Origin: JBIOYL01 sp044870185
Lineage (GTDB): Bacteria; Actinomycetota; CALGFH01
NCBI GenBank assembly: GCA_044870185.1
Contig: JBIOYL010000402.1
Span: forward strand, 1 to 9,387
DNA: 9,387 nt
Reading direction: 5' to 3'
Below, piece by piece: positions 6,071 through 9,387 of this stretch. The notes beneath the pieces are model-generated. The model ran no database searches, was not told the DNA's origin, and was given only the letters and a program-made list of their open reading frames with translations. Each line of letters opens with the position of its first letter. Within the stretch, counting starts at the first letter, position 1. A program made the translations under genes and the position numbers.

Positions 6071-7584
6071 CGACGGAACCGGCTGAGGGTCCAGCGGAGC
6101 GACCGACCACCGACTGGATGTGGGAGCTCGCCGTCCACTACGAGCGCATGCGCCGCGCCTATCCCGACCACGAGCTGTGCATCGTGTTCGACATCGACGG
6201 CACCATCCTGGACCTCCGCTACCTGGTGGTACACGCCCTGCTGGCCTACGACCGGGAGCACGCCACCGAGTACTTCCAGGGGCTGCGCGCCGAGGACGTC
6301 ACCGTCCACGAGAACCGCATCGACCAGTTCCTTGAGGACCTGGCCCTGCCCGCGCCCGTCCGCGCCGACGTCCTGGGCTGGTACGCCAAGCACCTGTGGA
6401 GCCCAAAGGCGATCCTCGCCGCGAACCAGCCCTACCAAGGGGTCCTGGGCGTGATCCGCTGGTTCCAGCTGCAGCCGGCGACCTGCACGGCGCTCAACAG
6501 CGGCCGGCCCGAGCAGATCCGGGAGCTCACATTGCAGTCCCTGAATGCCCTGGGCAAGGCCTACCGGGTGAGGTTCGGCTCGGACCTGCTGTGCATGAAC
6601 CCGCACGGCTGGAGCCAGCGGGTCGCCGACGCCAAGGTGGCCTGCATCCGCCGGCTGCAGCAGCGGGGGCTGCGCGTGGTGGCGGTGGTGGACAACGAGC
6701 CGGCCATCATCCAGGCCATGGCCGCGGCCGACCAGACCCACGAGATCCTGTTCCTGCACGCCGACACCATCTTCGAGTCCCAGCGGGTCCTGACGCCCCG
6801 CACGGTCCAGGGCACCACCTACGACCTCGCTGAGCTGGTCTCCGAGGAGGAGCTGCGCCGCCGGGTGCAGTTCGTCTGGCACGGCGTGAACGACGAGGCC
6901 AACCTGCGGCAGTTCCTAGCCTCTGACGTCAGCTGGGCGGAGTGCGACATCCGACGCGATCCGCTGGACCGGCTGGTGCTGCGGCACGACTCCTTCCAGG
7001 AGACCCCATGGCACCGGGCCGAGCACCCGTTCCGGCTGGAAGCCTGCCTCCAGGCGCTCCGCGAGCAGGGCCGCTCGGTCGCCCTCGACCTGAAAGAGGG
7101 CGGCGAGGTCATCGAGCGGGTGCTTGGCATCGTCGCCAGCATGGGCTTCGACGACGGCGTCCTGTGGTGCAACGGATCCATCGAGGTCCTGCGTGAGCCT
7201 GGGATCCGACGCCTGGCCGAGGCGCACCCAGCAGCGACCATCTCGGTCCCGGTCGACTTCCTCGGTCCCCTGCTGCTGGCGGCCCCGGCCCTTGCTAGCG
7301 AGGTCCTGGCTACGCTGCGGTCGTGGGGGGTGAACCGCTGGTCGCTGGACTGGCGAACGCCAGGGATCAGGGAGCTGATCGACCGCCTCGAGGAGGGGGG
7401 CTGGGAGGTCAACGTCTACGGCGTCCCCGACCTCGAGGCGTTCCTGGAGGCGTCGCTGCTGCTCCCAAAGTCGGTGACGGCAGATTTCAACTTCCCCGAC
7501 TGGCACTACTTCGGGCGAGGGGCGGGACAGCATCGCGCCTACTACCGCTACGAGCTCGCGGGGAGGGCCTCATCGGAGAGGTGA
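6067..7584 (+). CDS. Two-domain protein: HAD phosphatase fused to a GDPD/menorin-like TIM barrel
   Basis: This is a 505-residue protein, predicted cytoplasmic, with no signal peptide or membrane helix visible. Residues about 35-265 form a HAD hydrolase: motif I FDIDGTILD (Asp42, Asp44), motif II TALNSGRPE (Ser145), motif III Lys190 (VADAKVACI) and motif IV VVDNEPAII (Asp209). Residues about 268-500 resemble the glycerophosphodiesterase superfamily, especially its FAM151/menorin-like branch: VWHGVNDEANL (His272), AECDI (Glu292, Asp294), VLRHDSF (His307, Asp308), ALDLKEG (Asp341, Lys343), then WSLDWRTPG and TADFNFPDW. Both active sites look complete. Known chemistry of the families suggests a phosphodiester could be cut by the second domain and a phosphate removed by the first, but the substrate is unknown. 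The ATG at 6067 follows AAGG by 7 bases; a longer upstream reading of the same frame lacks coding character. I cannot assign a gene name. Confidence 0.85.
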   Translation: MTTEPAEGPAERPTTDWMWELAVHYERMRRAYPDHELCIVFDIDGTILDLRYLVVHALLAYDREHATEYFQGLRAEDVTVHENRIDQFLEDLALPAPVRADVLGWYAKHLWSPKAILAANQPYQGVLGVIRWFQLQPATCTALNSGRPEQIRELTLQSLNALGKAYRVRFGSDLLCMNPHGWSQRVADAKVACIRRLQQRGLRVVAVVDNEPAIIQAMAAADQTHEILFLHADTIFESQRVLTPRTVQGTTYDLAELVSEEELRRRVQFVWHGVNDEANLRQFLASDVSWAECDIRRDPLDRLVLRHDSFQETPWHRAEHPFRLEACLQALREQGRSVALDLKEGGEVIERVLGIVASMGFDDGVLWCNGSIEVLREPGIRRLAEAHPAATISVPVDFLGPLLLAAPALASEVLATLRSWGVNRWSLDWRTPGIRELIDRLEEGGWEVNVYGVPDLEAFLEASLLLPKSVTADFNFPDWHYFGRGAGQHRAYYRYELAGRASSER

Positions 7585-7600
7585 GGGGATCCATCGCCGC

Positions 7601-7657
7601 CTCCGCCGTCCTCCGCCGTCCTCTACTGGAGATCCTGGTCTTGGAGATCCTGGTCCT
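7601..7657. repeat. Two short tandem duplications after the HAD-GDPD gene
   Basis: A 10-bp unit CTCCGCCGTC is present twice in a row at 7601-7620. Immediately afterwards a 15-bp unit, GGAGATCCTGGTCTT then GGAGATCCTGGTCCT, is present twice at 7628-7657. Both look like replication-slippage duplications in non-coding or decayed DNA. Confidence 0.7.
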
Positions 7658-7694
7658 CAGGTATCAACTCCGGTACTACGCCGCAAGAGCGGCT
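7626..7694 (+). pseudogene. Possible scrap of an IS3/IS481-type integrase N-terminus
   Basis: The frame reads LEILVLEILVLRYQLRYYAA. Many actinobacterial integrase-type transposases contain an EILVLRHQLxVL helix near the N-terminus, and here the EILVL block is duplicated by the 15-bp tandem repeat. Nothing recognisable precedes or follows in frame. The match is short and Leu-rich, so chance is possible. Confidence 0.25.
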
Positions 7695-7784
7695 GCCCCA
7701 GGTTCACTACACTCGATCGAGCCGTTACGGCGAGGATCCGTGACCGGGTCGTGCTGACCGACCGCCCGACCATCTCAGACCCCG

Positions 7785-8075
7785 CGGGCTCGCCGGCCAC
7801 CAGCTTCTCCAAGGTGACGACGGCGTTGTAGTCGGGGATGCTGGCCCGCGGCGACCGCTGGCGACGGTCGATGAGCCCTCGGCCTCCGGCCAGTGGACCT
7901 GCAGGTTGCCGGCGTCACCAGGGCCCGGCCGCGGAACTCGCCGTGGTCGCTGCGCAGCACGACCGGATCTCCGCTGGACAGCCCCAACCGCTCGGCATCT
8001 ACCCCGCTGATCAGCACCGCCTCCCGCTCCGCGCCGGTCAGGCCATCGGTTTGCTCATGCACCATGCTGTCAGCG
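7785..8075 (-). pseudogene. C-terminal relic of a molybdopterin-dependent formate dehydrogenase-like oxidoreductase
   Basis: Three minus-strand frames in succession give the end of a molybdopterin oxidoreductase. The first reads SMVHEQTDGLTGAEREAVLI, then DAERLGLSSGDPVVLRSDHG and GRALVTP: the molybdopterin-dinucleotide-binding barrel of formate dehydrogenase alpha chains. A shift near 7908-7911 leads to GNLQVHWPE. Another shift near 7873-7884 leads to LIDRRQRSPRASIPDYNAVV and TLEKLVAGEP. The catalytic domain and Fe-S region are absent upstream; homology fades beyond about 8075. With about 100 residues of a protein usually over 700, and two frameshifts, this is certainly non-functional. The closest subtype cannot be settled by eye. 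Confidence 0.7.
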
Positions 8076-8635
8076 AGCCGACGATGTCTGCCCACCGGGG
8101 CTCCCTCGCCAGCGGAGTGCTGGCAATCGAGCGGCGCCATCTCCGGTCGTGAAGCCGATTGTAACCGGTTATGACCTGAGTGTTCAGGAACTTGAAGTGG
8201 CTGCTATCAGCTACTGGTTTCTGCTGAGTCACAGCTCAGATCTGCTCGTGACCTTTAGAGCGTTGTCTCCGCTGTTCAGACAAGCACGGCTTCCTTGCGA
8301 CCGTCGTCTTTCAAACTCTAACTGCGTAACTCGTTATGACTCATCTGATCGCCCTCTTCCTCCTCCAGGCAGGCTTCCGACTACGCCAAACCAACGCTGT
8401 TCTGCACAACCACCTCCCAGCGCTCGTTACACTGAAAACCAGCGGCAGGAGAGCAGTGCGCCGAGGCGAGGCGCGGCTGCAATCCCGGGCGGTGCTGCGC
8501 AGCTGCCCAGTCACCGCGGCGGCAGGGGTCGTCACCGCGGAGCCGTCATCGGTTGCCGAGCGCCGCAGACGCTGCAACCCCAGCGAGGTTTGGGCCGCCC
8601 AGCCGGCGGCCGCCGTCGTCGTGGCCGTCCAGGAT

Positions 8636-8809
8636 GTCCGGACGCCGGCCACGCCGTTCGTCGCTCTGTCCGCGTCCTCTGTCCGCCATGCGGACGGACG
8701 TCCGTCCAACTGGTCGGGGCGAACGTCCGGTGTCCACGCGACCGGTGTAATGCGGGTGTCCGGACAGACAGGCGTCCGGTGTCCGCGGCCGCTGCGTCCG
8801 CGCTGTCCG
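8636..8809. repeat. Dense array of GTCCG/CGGAC motifs with palindromes
   Basis: Within about 175 bases the pentamer GTCCG occurs at 8636, 8668, 8681, 8700, 8725, 8758, 8774, 8781, 8796 and 8805. Its complement CGGAC occurs at 8639, 8691, 8695 and 8761. CGTCCGGTGTCC is a direct repeat at 8724-8735 and 8773-8784, and CCGGTGT appears a third time at 8742-8748. TGTCCGGACA (8757-8766) is a perfect 10-bp palindrome. The spacing is irregular, which argues against a CRISPR or simple satellite. It could be a cluster of binding sites for a dimeric protein, or GC-rich low-complexity DNA. Confidence 0.6.
8681..8707. repeat. Nested inverted repeats including a 16-bp perfect palindrome
   Basis: GGACGGACGTCCGTCC (8692-8707) is a perfect 16-bp palindrome made of two tandem GGAC blocks facing two GTCC blocks. 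Overlapping its left side, GTCCGC (8681-8686) pairs with GCGGAC (8690-8695) around CAT. It is the strongest symmetry element in the GTCCG array and could be an operator or recombination site; no adjacent gene identifies a binder. Confidence 0.6.
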
Positions 8810-9303
8810 CACCGCGCTGGATCCGGAATACGTCGCTGCGGCGGTGCTGGCCACGTTGGCGCAGCGGGTTCGACGTGTCGCTGTGGTCCCCGAGCGGCTT
8901 GGTCGTCGCTGCCCGAATCGGGCCTGGCTGGGAAGGGATGGTCGAACGTTGGCCGTGCATGGCTCGCACGAGGGTCGACGCTAGACCTGGGCCGCCGCTT
9001 CGCATTCGCACAGGCTGCGGCGCCGCGCTCGCCGCCTCGCGAACCAAGGGAGCTGGTCCAGCGCCAGGTGCCGGTCGGTTGGCCGGGGGGACACGGGAAG
9101 GAGCAGGTGCGCACACGTCGCCCTGCAGGTGGGTCCTGGGCAGGTTGCCAGCGTGATGGCCGACCATGGGGCTGGACGGGAGGTGGTGACCACGCTCGGT
9201 GGTCGTTGCGCTGGTGTTGGTCCCGTGTCGTCCGGCTCTGGAGGGCCCGTCCGGTTCGGCCGGGAGCAGACTGCGGCCGCAGCGCGGCCGCGGTATATGC
9301 GGA

Positions 9304-9330
9304 GCGCTGTCCGCTAGGCGCTGACAGCGC
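9304..9330 (-). terminator. Inverted repeat downstream of the tRNA gene
   Basis: GCGCTGTC (9304-9311) pairs perfectly with GACAGCGC (9323-9330) around an 11-base loop, starting 18 bases past the encoded CCA end of the minus-strand tRNA. It could terminate the tRNA transcript, although there is no T-tract. Confidence 0.4.
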
Positions 9331-9348
9331 GCTGACCAGCTAGAACAG

Positions 9349-9387
9349 TGGTGGGCGCGACAGGGTTTGAACCTGTGACCTCTTCCG
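9349..9387 (-). tRNA. 3' half of a tRNA gene, probably tRNA-Val
   Basis: The minus strand gives, in order: the 3' arm of the anticodon stem (GGAAG), a 5-base variable loop (AGGTC), a T stem ACAGG/CCTGT closing the loop TTCAAAC, the acceptor 3' strand CGCGCCC, the discriminator A, and an encoded CCA. All T-arm pairs match. The 5' half, including the anticodon, lies beyond the window edge, so the amino acid cannot be read directly. The C at the last anticodon-loop position (38), the AGGTC variable loop and an acceptor that would start GGGCGCG together fit actinobacterial tRNA-Val best; this identity is an inference. Confidence 0.85.

Larger units (their letters stand above)
8076..9303. other. 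Long stretch without a recognisable gene
   Basis: Long open frames exist on both strands but none has a family signature, plausible ribosome site and coding-like composition together; they are Arg/Pro-rich and mutually overlapping. From 8161 to 8340 the base composition drops to about 50% G+C (90 of 180 by hand count), far below the rest. That part holds a perfect palindrome TAACCGGTTA (8162-8171) and an 8-bp direct repeat GTTATGAC (8168-8175 and 8333-8340). One frame at 8817-8984 (LDPEYVAAAVLATLAQRVRR, ending in TAG) is faintly protein-like but lacks a start. The rest includes the GTCCG array and two GCGGCCGC palindromes at 9273-9280 and 9284-9291. Confidence 0.5.

Noticed and set aside
4674..6110. 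Minus-strand 478-codon open frame spanning the isomerase gene
   Set aside because: Only its first part (up to about 5903) resembles a nucleotidyltransferase; the rest is antisense to the two intact sugar genes.
8636..8809. CRISPR array
   Set aside because: The repeated motif is only 5-12 bases, with irregular spacing and no constant repeat-spacer structure; no cas genes are present.
9155..9317. Small plus-strand ORF beginning MADHGAGREV
   Set aside because: It has no family, a weak start context and passes through repeated GCGGCCGC palindromes; probably chance.
8149..9343. Two overlapping 335-codon plus-strand open frames and a 257-codon minus-strand frame
   Set aside because: None has a recognisable domain or convincing ribosome site; the frames overlap, are Arg/Pro rich and run through the palindrome array.

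Overview
The window is strongly G+C-rich and its proteins have the Ala/Arg/Gly/Val-rich composition and G/C-ended codons of an actinobacterium (Actinomycetota). GTG starts and an actinobacterial-type accessory wHTH family fit this. It looks like an accessory, decaying stretch of chromosome: four convincingly intact protein genes are separated by at least five gene relics, and a tRNA gene lies at the right edge.

Layout. 1-52 is the tail of a truncated left-hand gene, followed by a perfect hairpin. 112-739 is a frameshifted relic of an actinobacterial winged-helix family, followed by a 17-bp tandem repeat that folds into overlapping hairpins (763-804) and a gene-poor gap. 1215-2408 (minus) is an intact FAD-dependent aromatic-ring-type monooxygenase. 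Its 5' side abuts a broken IS5-like transposase (2442-2926, plus). 3025-3741 (minus) is an ABC-2 drug-export-type permease that has lost its N-terminus and carries indels.

3802-5618 is a clean two-gene operon with a 4-bp GTGA overlap: a Gfo/Idh/MocA (inositol 2-dehydrogenase-like) oxidoreductase and a hydroxypyruvate-isomerase-like TIM barrel. A perfect 12-bp palindrome of LacI-operator type lies just upstream. This is a sugar or polyol catabolic cassette. It is bounded by relics on both sides; on the right is an antisense fragment of a nucleotidyltransferase (5655-5903).

6067-7584 encodes the most unusual protein: an N-terminal HAD phosphatase fused to a C-terminal GDPD/menorin-like TIM barrel. 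A 23-codon leader ORF (5999-6070) with a strong ribosome binding site overlaps its start by ATGA. Downstream is a multiply frameshifted C-terminal fragment of a molybdopterin formate dehydrogenase (about 7785-8075, minus). Then comes about 1.2 kb with no recognisable gene. It starts with a local low-GC island (about 50%) and contains a dense array of GTCCG/CGGAC motifs with perfect palindromes (8636-8809). The window ends inside a minus-strand tRNA gene, probably tRNA-Val, whose anticodon is outside the window.

I see no phage module, CRISPR array or complete defence system. The best candidates for something undescribed are the HAD-GDPD fusion with its leader ORF and the GTCCG array.
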